Source: Bacillota bacterium
Lineage (GTDB): Bacteria; Bacillota; Syntrophomonadia; Syntrophomonadales; Syntrophomonadaceae
NCBI GenBank assembly: GCA_023395515.1
Contig: JAEWZB010000067.1
Location: 1-38,621, forward strand
Length of the DNA stretch: 38,621 nt
Reading direction: 5' to 3'
The notes under the pieces were generated by a model, which was not told the DNA's origin, did not search any database, and worked only from the letters and a program-made list of their open reading frames with translations. Shown piece after piece: positions 8,750 through 16,275 of the stretch (position 1 is its first letter; each line of letters starts with the position of its first letter). A program made the position numbers and the translations under genes.

Positions 8750-8997
8750 TGCCAAAAGGTATTATACGTTAGTTGAATGTATAAATATTCCGTCGCTAGC
8801 CTCCGCATGGGGATACACCAACTGCTTGTTTCAAGAAAAAAGAGGTACCGGGCCAATTCACGTCCATGTTCAATGGCCCGCTCACCCCGTCCTTGGGGTT
8901 CGCCCTCTTTTTTCTTTCACCTTCGCAGGGTGTATCCTCCATGCTACGTCAATGCTCCTACATATTTATACATTCAACATGATTTAGATCAAGTTTT
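8750..8997 (+). repeat. Palindromic dispersed repeat element, copy A
   Basis: A 248-bp element also present, inverted and diverged, at 18620-18918. It has perfect 16-bp inverted arms GTTGAATGTATAAATA (8772-8787) and its complement (8963-8978). Inside these, GCATGGGGATACACC pairs with GGTGTATCCTCCATGC. Further in, AAGAAAAAAGAGG pairs with CCTCTTTTTTCTTT, and two tip hairpins follow (CGGGCCA/TGGCCCG; CCCCGTCC/GGGG). Conserved flanks outside the arms (TGCCAAAAGG on one side, CATGATT on the other) suggest the element is larger than the arm-to-arm span. It encodes nothing obvious. It could be a MITE-like element or a structured RNA. Confidence 0.85.
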
Positions 8998-9032
8998 CGA
9001 AATGAAATCAATATTGATATATATATTAACCT

Positions 9033-10031
9033 TTAGACCGTGGGAAAACGAAGGATGAATTCCGCTCCCCCGCCGGACGAATTTTTCGCTTCCAGGCTGC
9101 CTCCCTGGGATTCTGCAATGGCCTTAGCTATGGCCAGACCAATACCTACACTATCCTTGGCCGTTTCTTTACCTCTATAAAAACGGTTGAAAATATAAGG
9201 TAAATCAGACTGGTCGATTCCGGGACCGCTGTCTTGTATCTGAATCTCGGTAAACAACACATTGGCAGAAGCTCGAATACAGATTTCACCGCCCGGGGGC
9301 GTATGCTCCATACAGTTTTTTAAAATATTGGAGAGAGCCTCGGCTGCCCAGTTCCGGTCACAATATACCAAATCACTGCTGCATTTTATGGCGACGGCCT
9401 GATTTTTAAGCTCCATAGGGATGAGCAAAGGTTGGCAGGCACTCTGGATTAGTTCGGGCAATGGGACATGTATAGGACGAAATGTCACCGCCTCTGCATC
9501 AAGCCTGGACAGCTTGAGCAGAGCCTCCGTAAGCCATATGAGCCGTTCCAGTTGGGCGCGAAGCTGGCCGATAAACTGCATACGCCGGTTTTCATCGAGC
9601 TTGTCGTTGGAAATAAGATCTGTCATCATCGACAGGGAGGTGAGTGGTGTTTTGAACTGGTGAGAGATGTCGGAAAGAGAATTAGCCATATATAGTTTTT
9701 CGTTTTTGAGTCTCTCGTTTTGCTCACGAAGAGACACCGTAACCTTGTATATCTCGCTCTTGAGAATAGAAAGCTCTCCTTCGTCATGATCTGGAAGCTC
9801 CAGAGAATATTCCCCGTTGTTTACCCGCTTAATATAGGCACTCAAAAGGGCCAGCCGTTTATAACGGTGCCAGGTAAAAAACAGAAAAACGGCTCCCAGC
9901 AGGAAGCCGGTGATGCCGATTGCCACTGCCGCCAACGGTGAAAAGATATAGGCGGCAGCCATCCCCACCACTAGGATGGATAGCATCGCATATAGAAGCC
10001 ATTTGACCTCTTGGTTGCGGAAAAACTCCAT
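9033..10031 (-). CDS. Two-component sensor histidine kinase
   Basis: A kinase of about 332 residues with two close N-terminal membrane helices and almost no extracellular loop, the intramembrane-sensing layout often seen with ABC peptide-resistance modules. A HAMP-like linker and coiled segment follow, then the H-box DISHQFKTPLTSL with phospho-acceptor His, the N-box NILKNCMEH, G1 DSGPGID and G2 GIGLAIAKAIAES with GGGAEF. The ATG at 10031 lies one nucleotide after the regulator's stop region, with GGTGAG just upstream. In-frame GTG (10040) and TTG (10043) starts would overlap the regulator by a few codons. It probably senses a peptide or envelope signal with the transporter and phosphorylates the regulator encoded upstream. 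Confidence 0.9.
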   Translation of the reverse strand: MEFFRNQEVKWLLYAMLSILVVGMAAAYIFSPLAAVAIGITGFLLGAVFLFFTWHRYKRLALLSAYIKRVNNGEYSLELPDHDEGELSILKSEIYKVTVSLREQNERLKNEKLYMANSLSDISHQFKTPLTSLSMMTDLISNDKLDENRRMQFIGQLRAQLERLIWLTEALLKLSRLDAEAVTFRPIHVPLPELIQSACQPLLIPMELKNQAVAIKCSSDLVYCDRNWAAEALSNILKNCMEHTPPGGEICIRASANVLFTEIQIQDSGPGIDQSDLPYIFNRFYRGKETAKDSVGIGLAIAKAIAESQGGSLEAKNSSGGGAEFILRFPTV

Positions 10032-10032
10032 T

Positions 10033-10710
10033 TTACTCACCAAACCTGTAGCCGAGTCCGCGCACCGTCTGAATCAAGACAGGATTTTGCGGGTCATCCT
10101 CTATTTTCTCCCGCAAGCGCTTTATATATACCGTAAGGGTATTATCGTTCACAAAATCTCCATTGATGTCCCAGATATTCTCCAAAAGCTGGCCTCGGGA
10201 GAGAAGCCACCCGCGGTTTATGGCCAGTGTAAACAGGAGCCGGTATTCCAACGCGGTCAGAGGAATTTCCTGCCCATTTTTGGTGACCTTCCCCTGCTTG
10301 CCATTGACGGTTAGGTTTCCGATACTGATTTCGTCCTTTTCCCCACCGTTGGTGCGGCGCAGTACCGTACGTACCCGGGATATGAGCTCCCGAAGACGGA
10401 AGGGCTTGGCAACATAATCATCGGCCCCCATGTCAAGACCCATTACCACATCCGATTCATCATTATACACCGTAAGGAAGAGCACCGGGGTATCCGCCCC
10501 GGCTTTTATGGCCCGGCAGATATCATGTCCACTCCCGTCCGGCAGCGATAAATCCAATATGGCCAGGTCAAAACGCCGGCTTTGCACTTCCCTTAAGGCA
10601 GTACTCACATTATGACAAAGGGTCACATCATAGCCTTCCTCCTCTAAAGAGTAGGAAAGTCCCATGGCAATGGTCCGATCATCCTCTACCACCAGTATAT
10701 TTATGTTCAT
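10033..10710 (-). CDS. OmpR/PhoB-family response regulator
   Basis: A 225-residue regulator with an N-terminal receiver domain and a C-terminal winged-helix DNA-binding domain. The acidic pocket is in VVEDD, the phosphorylated Asp in LAILDLSLPDG, and the switch Lys in DDYVAKPF. The DNA-binding part contains LLSRGQLLENIW and ends TVRGLGYRFGE, typical of the family. It is the first gene of a regulator-kinase pair transcribed toward the ABC genes. The direct repeat at 8690-8707 is a plausible target. AAGGGG lies about 10 nt before the ATG. Confidence 0.94.
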   Translation of the reverse strand: MNINILVVEDDRTIAMGLSYSLEEEGYDVTLCHNVSTALREVQSRRFDLAILDLSLPDGSGHDICRAIKAGADTPVLFLTVYNDESDVVMGLDMGADDYVAKPFRLRELISRVRTVLRRTNGGEKDEISIGNLTVNGKQGKVTKNGQEIPLTALEYRLLFTLAINRGWLLSRGQLLENIWDINGDFVNDNTLTVYIKRLREKIEDDPQNPVLIQTVRGLGYRFGE

Positions 10711-10750
10711 GGTCTGTTCAACCCCTTTTATCCCTCATAGTCTCTAAATC

Positions 10751-10785
10751 AAAAAACTGCCACATTATTTTCCCTATTGCGGCAG
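10751..10785 (-). terminator. Rho-independent terminator of the mscS-type gene
   Basis: On the minus strand CTGCCGCA pairs with TGTGGCAG (one G-U pair) around a 13-nt loop and is followed by TTTTTTG. It lies 10 nt after the MscS stop codon and upstream of the response-regulator gene. Confidence 0.75.
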
Positions 10786-10794
10786 CCCGGTTTC

Positions 10795-11859
10795 TTATAA
10801 ACTTTCATTTTTCAAATATATACTTTGGCTGGGATAGGCTAAAGCAATCTCTTCTTCCGCTAATATCTGCATAATCTTCAGATTAATATCTTCTCTAATC
10901 TCTAAATATTCGGCCCAAACCGTAGTATTGGTGTAAAAATAAAACATGATTTCCAAACTGCTGTCCCCAAATTTTTCAAATGAAACTAAAATCGTGTCCG
11001 GGTGGATGCCGGGATGATCAGTAATCATGGTTTTAATTTTATTCATGCCTTTTTCCAGCTTATCATTAGGAGTTGAGCGGGAAATTCCCAGATAGAAAGA
11101 TATTTTTCTTTTGCCCATACGGCTGTAATTAGTAATAGATTCATTGGCTAAAGTGGCATTAGGTACGGTAATAACTGCTTGATCAAAAGCTCTTATCTTA
11201 GTACTGCGGAAAGTGATTTCCTCCACGGTTCCCTCCGCAGTAGAAGTTTTAATCCAATCCCCAATTAAAAAGGGTTTTTCCACAATAACTACTATGCCTC
11301 CAAACACATTAGCCAGAGCATCTTTAGCTGCTAAAGCAAAAGCTAATCCCCCCAAACCTAGTCCGGCAATAAACCCGTTAACATCATAATTGAATTCCTG
11401 GGCTATCATTAAAATTCCTATAGCCACAATAATAAATCTAATAACCTTAGAAAAGAATTGAATGAGTATATCGTCAACATTTAGTCTCGCTTTAATATCG
11501 GCGGAAAAGTTAGAATCGGAACTGGTAAAGTTATAAAGTCCCCAGGTAACTATAAAGATGATTAAACATCTGCTTATTTTGGTAGCGAAAATGTAATAAG
11601 AGGGGGGCAAAGTCCAATATTGCATAGCTATATAAAAACCTAAAACTACAAAGGAAAAAGAGAGGGGGTCTTTAAATGACATTAAAAGCTTTTCATCCCA
11701 GGTATTTTTAGTTTTAGCAGCTAAATTCATAGTCCAGGTCAACACATACTTAGCAAAAATTTTGCGCAACACTATAAATAACAATAAAATAAAGACCGAT
11801 AATATTTCCCCCGACATTGCACTTAAATAATAATGCATATAGTTTATTGCTGTTTCCAT
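10795..11859 (-). CDS. MscS-family mechanosensitive ion channel
   Basis: A 354-residue membrane channel that opens on hypo-osmotic shock. It has about four or five hydrophobic segments in the first 190 residues. The pore-lining helix region GLGLGGLAFALAAKDALANVFGG is rich in Gly/Ala, as in MscS TM3 (only its key residues are meaningful here). Next comes the cytoplasmic beta domain starting IVVIVEKPFLIGDWI and a C-terminal alpha/beta domain. No strong ribosome site is visible before the ATG at 11859, so the start is less certain; Met-8 or Met-15 are alternatives. It is divergent from the small membrane protein at 11958. Confidence 0.9.
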   Translation of the reverse strand: METAINYMHYYLSAMSGEILSVFILLLFIVLRKIFAKYVLTWTMNLAAKTKNTWDEKLLMSFKDPLSFSFVVLGFYIAMQYWTLPPSYYIFATKISRCLIIFIVTWGLYNFTSSDSNFSADIKARLNVDDILIQFFSKVIRFIIVAIGILMIAQEFNYDVNGFIAGLGLGGLAFALAAKDALANVFGGIVVIVEKPFLIGDWIKTSTAEGTVEEITFRSTKIRAFDQAVITVPNATLANESITNYSRMGKRKISFYLGISRSTPNDKLEKGMNKIKTMITDHPGIHPDTILVSFEKFGDSSLEIMFYFYTNTTVWAEYLEIREDINLKIMQILAEEEIALAYPSQSIYLKNESL

Positions 11860-11957
11860 AACTAAGGCTAAATTGCCTTACTTCCCCCTTTATCATCAAG
11901 TATTAAAATTTCTATACTTGTCAATAATCTCCTATAAGAACATAGGAGGTATTGAGC

Positions 11958-12227
11958 TTGAAAAAAATCATTCCGCTTTTTATATACTTAACCCTGCTAC
12001 TCATAATACTGGAAATGTCCTTGATTGGATTATATTTTACCAAATCAAGCCTATATTTAATAGCAATGGCTATTGCCACCGGTGGTATAAGTTTAGTAGG
12101 CTATGGCCTATACCAGCTAAATAATGATAATCGACCCCAATCTCGCCATAATGAATATCATTTCTATTATGTAGATAATAATACCTATGAAGACGAATTA
12201 TATGAACAGTTAAGAAAAAGAGCTTAG
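11958..12227 (+). CDS. Small membrane protein of unknown function
   Basis: An 89-residue protein with a TTG start at 11958, preceded by AGGAGG 8 nt upstream. The TTG at 11952 is too close to that site. Two hydrophobic helices occupy about residues 3-26 and 30-52, followed by a hydrophilic tail rich in Asn, Tyr, Asp and Glu. I do not recognise a family. It is a single gene with its own terminator, divergent from the MscS gene. Confidence 0.75.
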   Translation: MKKIIPLFIYLTLLLIILEMSLIGLYFTKSSLYLIAMAIATGGISLVGYGLYQLNNDNRPQSRHNEYHFYYVDNNTYEDELYEQLRKRA

Positions 12228-12234
12228 TTATAAT

Positions 12235-12266
12235 TAAAAAAGGGGGCACATGCCCCCTTTAAAAAA
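12235..12266. terminator. Bidirectional terminator
   Basis: GGGGGCACATGCCCCC forms a 6-7 bp GC stem flanked by AAAAAA on the left and TTTAAAAAA on the right. It separates the convergent small membrane protein gene and the EF-G-like gene. Confidence 0.85.
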
Positions 12267-12270
12267 CACC

Positions 12271-14319
12271 CTATTTTTCTGCTTCTTCTCTTTCCTGTCT
12301 GGCTTTTTCAATAATTTTATCCGCATTTTGGGCCGGAACTTCTTCATACTGGGCAAATTCCATTCTGAATTTTCCCCGGCCTTGGGTAATTGATTTTAAA
12401 TCAATCGTATATCTGGCCATTTCCCCTAACGGAACTTGCGCTTTAATGATTTGGTTTTTACCGCTGGGTTCCATCCCCAGAACCCGGCCCCGTTTACTAT
12501 TTAAGTCACCGATTATATCTCCCATGTATGAATCAGGCACTTCAATTTCCACATTCATAATAGGTTCCAGTAAAACCGGCTTAGCTGCTTCTACTCCTTT
12601 TCTAAAGGCTAATCTGGCTGCCATTTTAAAAGCCATTTCAGATGAGTCTACCGAGTGATAGGAACCATCATATAAGGTAGCTTTTAGGTTAGAAACCGGA
12701 TAACCTGCTAATACTCCTTCATCCATGGCCTCAATTAAGCCTTTTTCCACGGCCGGGAAGTATTGGCGGGGCACGGAGCCGCCAAAGACATTCTCTTCAA
12801 ATACGAAGTTACCTTCGGAGCTAGGTTCAAATTTTATCCAGACATGACCAAACTGTCCATGACCACCGGATTGTTTTTTATGTTTTCCTTCTACTTCTAC
12901 AGTACCGCGAATTGTTTCACGATAAGGAATCCGCATTTCTTTAGTAATAACATCAACCCCGAATTTACGGGCGAATTTATCGATTAAAATTTCTACGTGG
13001 GTATCACCCATAGCAGTTAATATAGTTTGCTTAGTTTCAGGATTCTTTTCCACCTTAATCGTCGGGTCTTCCTCGCCTAATCTTTGAATAGCACCACTGA
13101 GCTTGTCTTCGTCACCTTTACTCTTAGGTTCGATAGCCATGCTTAAGGTGGGAGCCGGGAATTGAATAGCATCCAATATTACCGGGTTAGCTTTAGTAGT
13201 TAGGGAATCTCCCGTAGAAGTAACTGCTAATTTAGCTACCGCCGCTATATCTCCCGGGTATAATTCGGGAACACCAGCTTGCTCTTTGCCAGTCATAACT
13301 AGTATTTGGGCAATCTTTTCGTCTTTTTCTTTATTAGCGTTGTATACTACGCTTTCCGCTTTAAGTTTACCGGTAAATAAGCGGAACATATTCAGTCTGC
13401 CAATATAAGGGTCAGCAATAGTTTTAAATACTTGAGCTGATAATGGCTCTTTTTCAAGGTCTTTGCCTTTGACTATAGGATTATAATCAGGAGTAGCAGC
13501 ACAATCCACAATAAAGTCCATTAAAGGAGTAACTGCCATATTATTAGTAGATGACCCACAGAATACAAATACTGCCGTACCATTAGCGGCCGCTTCTTTA
13601 ATACCTAGAGTTATTTCCTGGTCACTTAACTCTTCACCTTCTAAATATTTGGTTAGTAATTCATCATCTGCTTCGGCCGCAGCTTCAATTAATTCTTCCT
13701 TATAAGTTTCCACTTCATCCATCATATCAGCCGGAATATCTTCAACCGAAACTTTACCAGTACCCTTTTCAAATATATAAGCCTTCATAGTAATCAGGTC
13801 TACTACACCTTTAAAACTATCTTCCGCACCTATAGGTAATTGAACCGGTACAATAGTGTTGGAAAAAGTGTTTTTCAAGTCGTCTAAAGATTTATAAAAA
13901 TCAGCATGTTCGCGATCCATTTTATTGATATAAACGAATTTGGGGATATCGGGGAAGTCATTCCAAACTATTTCAGTTTGAACCTCTACCCCAGCCGTAG
14001 CAGATAAAAGAACTACCATGGTATCTGCCACTTTCATCGTCCCTACTACTTCAAAATAGAAATCGGAATAGCCGGGCGTATCTAATACATTTATTTTATG
14101 GTCCTTATATTCACAAGGCACCAATGAAGTGCTGATAGTTATTTTTTTCTTAATTTCCTCAGGATAAAAATCTGCTACAGTATTTCCGTCATCAACTTTC
14201 CCTAATCTTTTCGTAGCCCCTGTATTAAAAATCATAGCTTCTGCCAAAGAAGTCTTTCCTGTTCCTCCATGGCCGACAAGAGCGATATTACGAATTTTAC
14301 TCGTAGGGTAAACCTTCAT
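12271..14319 (-). CDS. EF-G-like translational GTPase paralogue (EF-G2/FusA2 type)
   Basis: A 682-residue protein with the full EF-G domain series: GTPase domain, domain II, and domains III-V ending with the EF-G C-terminal fold. The P-loop is GHGGTGKTS (16-24) and G4 is NKMD (132-135). Two key sites differ from canonical EF-G. The G3 motif reads DTPGYSDF, with Tyr84 where the GTP-hydrolysis His of DTPGH normally sits. Switch I reads KKKITIS instead of RGITI. As I recall, such changes are typical of the EF-G-like paralogues (FusA2, Thermus EF-G-2), not of the main EF-G, which usually lies in the str operon. A ribosome-associated GTPase role is likely, but the exact step is unknown. GAGGAGG lies just before the ATG. 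Confidence 0.88.
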   Translation of the reverse strand: MKVYPTSKIRNIALVGHGGTGKTSLAEAMIFNTGATKRLGKVDDGNTVADFYPEEIKKKITISTSLVPCEYKDHKINVLDTPGYSDFYFEVVGTMKVADTMVVLLSATAGVEVQTEIVWNDFPDIPKFVYINKMDREHADFYKSLDDLKNTFSNTIVPVQLPIGAEDSFKGVVDLITMKAYIFEKGTGKVSVEDIPADMMDEVETYKEELIEAAAEADDELLTKYLEGEELSDQEITLGIKEAAANGTAVFVFCGSSTNNMAVTPLMDFIVDCAATPDYNPIVKGKDLEKEPLSAQVFKTIADPYIGRLNMFRLFTGKLKAESVVYNANKEKDEKIAQILVMTGKEQAGVPELYPGDIAAVAKLAVTSTGDSLTTKANPVILDAIQFPAPTLSMAIEPKSKGDEDKLSGAIQRLGEEDPTIKVEKNPETKQTILTAMGDTHVEILIDKFARKFGVDVITKEMRIPYRETIRGTVEVEGKHKKQSGGHGQFGHVWIKFEPSSEGNFVFEENVFGGSVPRQYFPAVEKGLIEAMDEGVLAGYPVSNLKATLYDGSYHSVDSSEMAFKMAARLAFRKGVEAAKPVLLEPIMNVEIEVPDSYMGDIIGDLNSKRGRVLGMEPSGKNQIIKAQVPLGEMARYTIDLKSITQGRGKFRMEFAQYEEVPAQNADKIIEKARQEREEAEK

Positions 14320-14395
14320 TAAACAACCTCCTCATAAATTACTGTATAACTGTAAAAATGGTACTATACTTTACTTAAACAGGCAAAAACTTTTT

Positions 14396-14429
14396 TATAC
14401 TATCAGAAATTATTAATGATGATAGTATA
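14396..14429 (-). terminator. Terminator after the lepB-surE-membrane protein operon
   Basis: TATACTATCA and TGATAGTATA form a 10-bp stem around a 14-nt loop. On the minus strand the stem can extend through T5/A5 pairing and is followed by GTTTTTG. It lies just after the stop of the 85-residue gene. Confidence 0.7.
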
Positions 14430-14435
14430 GAAAAA

Positions 14436-14693
14436 CTAGCGTGGCTTAAATATATAAAATATCCAGTATAGTAAAATAGCTGCCACGATAAAGAGTATTA
14501 GCTGATAAAAGATAACCCCTTTAAAGGCATCAACAATCAACGTAAAGACTGTTCCTAATGCCACGGGAAACAGCACTAGCTTACTAAATGGCTTATCAGG
14601 ATAATTATTATTATTTCGCTTTTTCTTTATGTACGAAAGGTTTAATATAGCGAAAAATAATGCCACATTTAAAACCCAGCTAAGTATTAACAT
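14436..14693 (-). CDS. Small membrane protein of unknown function
   Basis: An 85-residue protein starting at the ATG at 14693, which has AGAGGA 6 nt upstream, immediately after the surE stop at 14704. A longer frame to 14747 would overlap surE and lacks a ribosome site. It has three hydrophobic segments (about 1-20, 37-57, 60-80), with a basic Lys/Asn-rich loop after the first. It is the last gene of the lepB-surE unit. I do not recognise its family. Confidence 0.72.
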   Translation of the reverse strand: MLILSWVLNVALFFAILNLSYIKKKRNNNNYPDKPFSKLVLFPVALGTVFTLIVDAFKGVIFYQLILFIVAAILLYWIFYIFKPR

Positions 14694-14703
14694 GCTTAAT
14701 CCT

Positions 14704-15471
14704 CTACCACTCCAGGTAATTAGCAAAAGTATTTTTATATTCCGCAATTAACTTATAATCAGTTAAATCAAGATTTATGGGGGTAATGCTAATATACCCT
14801 TCTTGAACTGCTACCACATCACTGTCTTTTTCCTGTTCCTCTTCTTTAACTCCCCCTCCTAACCAATAGTAAGTATTACCGCGTGGATCACGTCTTTCCT
14901 CGAAAAGATTATCGTAATTTCTAACTCCTAACTTAGTAACCCTTATGCCTTTTACTTTTTCATCAGGGTTAAAGGGAATATTAACATTTAATAAAGTAGT
15001 AGGATCAATCTTACGCTGCATAACAGTTTCTACTACCGTGCGGGTAAATTTAGATGCAAAATTAAAATTCATATTAAGATCATAAGAATCTAAGGAAACT
15101 GCAATGGAAGGTGCACCCATTATGATACCCTCAGCCGCCGCCGATACGGTTCCAGAATAAAGTACATCGGTGCCTAAATTGGGTCCATGATTAATTCCTG
15201 ATACTACAATATCAACATCTTTAACTAATTTACTCATAGCCAGTTTAACACAATCTACCGGAGTTCCGCCTACTATCCAGCCGGCTACAATACCGGGCAG
15301 CTTAGCTTCCACGGCCTTAATCGGTTCAAAAACGGTTATTGAATGTCCGGTTCCACTTCTTTCCCGGTCTGGTGCCACTAAATATACTTCTGCAATAGAA
15401 CTTAGTTCCGCTATTAATGAATGTATCCCTTTAGCATGGATACCGTCATCATTAGTTAATAGGATTCTCAT
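14704..15471 (-). CDS. surE: 5'/3'-nucleotidase SurE
   Basis: A 255-residue metal-dependent phosphatase of nucleoside monophosphates. The N-terminus MRILLTNDDGIHAKGI carries the metal-binding Asp pair, and APDRERSGTGHSIT and VSGINHGPNLGTDVLYSGTV are the SurE active-site blocks. The length is normal. It begins directly after the lepB stop codon with no gap, so it is co-transcribed with lepB and the downstream membrane gene. In proteobacteria surE is linked to stationary-phase survival. Confidence 0.96.
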   Translation of the reverse strand: MRILLTNDDGIHAKGIHSLIAELSSIAEVYLVAPDRERSGTGHSITVFEPIKAVEAKLPGIVAGWIVGGTPVDCVKLAMSKLVKDVDIVVSGINHGPNLGTDVLYSGTVSAAAEGIIMGAPSIAVSLDSYDLNMNFNFASKFTRTVVETVMQRKIDPTTLLNVNIPFNPDEKVKGIRVTKLGVRNYDNLFEERRDPRGNTYYWLGGGVKEEEQEKDSDVVAVQEGYISITPINLDLTDYKLIAEYKNTFANYLEW

Positions 15472-16014
15472 TTAAAAGGAGACCCCCCGTTCTAGAAGAT
15501 TAATATGCTTAATCGGCCAATATACCATAAAGGCTTTACCTTTTAGGTGGTCCTCGGTTAACCAGGCATTCCATAAATGACTATCAAAGCTATGGTTACG
15601 ATTATCCCCTAAAACCAGCAAACTACCCTCAGGTACAACCACCGGACCATACTCATAATTTAATATTTCGGGAATATAAGGCTCTGTAAGGGGCTTATCA
15701 TTAACAAAGACTTGCCCTTCCTTCATTTCTACCGTCTCTCCGGGTAAACCAATTACCCTTTTAATATAATCTTGTTCAGAGCCTATAGCTTCCGGAGGTT
15801 CAAAAACAACTACATCGCCCCTTTGCGGCTCTTTAAAGTAATATATAAACTTATTAACCATTACCCGGTCCTGAATTTGCAAGGTAGGCAACATAGACCC
15901 GGACGGTATTATCCTGCCTTCTACTACAAAGGTCCTAAGAATCATGGCTAAAATAAAGGCGGTAATAATAATGGTAAGCATTTCTTTTAAAAAAGCTTTT
16001 ATTTCTGTGTTCAT
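15472..16014 (-). CDS. lepB: Signal peptidase I
   Basis: A 180-residue type I signal peptidase that cuts signal peptides from exported proteins. One N-terminal membrane helix (about 10-29) is followed by the catalytic box IPSGSMLPTL with nucleophile Ser40. The general base Lys85 is in DYIKRVIGLPGE, and the conserved box GDNRNHSFDSHLW follows. The short single-helix form is the Firmicute (SipS-like) type. It is the first gene of the lepB-surE unit and follows the DUF4264 gene by about 20 nt. Confidence 0.95.
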   Translation of the reverse strand: MNTEIKAFLKEMLTIIITAFILAMILRTFVVEGRIIPSGSMLPTLQIQDRVMVNKFIYYFKEPQRGDVVVFEPPEAIGSEQDYIKRVIGLPGETVEMKEGQVFVNDKPLTEPYIPEILNYEYGPVVVPEGSLLVLGDNRNHSFDSHLWNAWLTEDHLKGKAFMVYWPIKHINLLERGVSF

Positions 16015-16032
16015 AATTCACCCCAACTTATT

Positions 16033-16209
16033 TTAAAATTCATAAATATTTATCGTCATTTCATTTTTTTCTTTATTTTTAGTTAATCCAAACATAATAC
16101 CTTTATCTTTTAAACTTTTGTTTAAAAAATCTATAATATACACTAGTTCCGGGTTTACCGTAAAACTTTTAAAAGCAATTATCTCAAGTTTTCCTTTATC
16201 CTCCTGCAA
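16033..16209 (-). CDS. DUF4264/YpmA-like small protein
   Basis: A 58-residue frame with a TTG start at 16209, preceded by AAAGGAG about 9 nt upstream. The sequence runs from QEDKGKLEIIAFKSF through DFLNKSLKDKGIMFGLTK to a C-terminal INIYEF. This pattern (short beta strand, helix with LNKSLK, then MFGL and a final strand) is what I remember of Bacillus YpmA/DUF4264 proteins, which are of the same size and have no known function. It sits about 20 nt upstream of lepB and may be co-transcribed with it. Family assignment is from memory. Confidence 0.7.
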   Translation of the reverse strand: MQEDKGKLEIIAFKSFTVNPELVYIIDFLNKSLKDKGIMFGLTKNKEKNEMTINIYEF

Positions 16210-16275
16210 AATTACGCTCTCCTTTCCTTGTATATTGTAGTTTAAGGATTAATTATTTACAAGTTATAGAGTAGG

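Larger units (their letters stand above)
8594..9032. other. 439-nt leader between kinase and ABC ATPase genes
   Basis: No gene is supported here. The region contains the palindromic repeat element copy A (8750-8997) and, between it and the ATPase, a 7-bp direct repeat with 11-bp periodicity. Short frames that cross it are unsupported. Confidence 0.75.

Noticed and set aside
8650..8856. 68-codon minus-strand frame before the ABC ATPase
   Set aside because: It spans part of copy A, the direct repeat and the likely promoter of the ATPase gene, and has no ribosome site.
8777..9058. 93-codon frame on the plus strand across repeat copy A
   Set aside because: It is made of the palindromic element and resembles the frame on the minus strand in copy B (18595-18891) only because the DNA repeats. 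Its start lies inside an inverted arm, and stems, not codons, are conserved.
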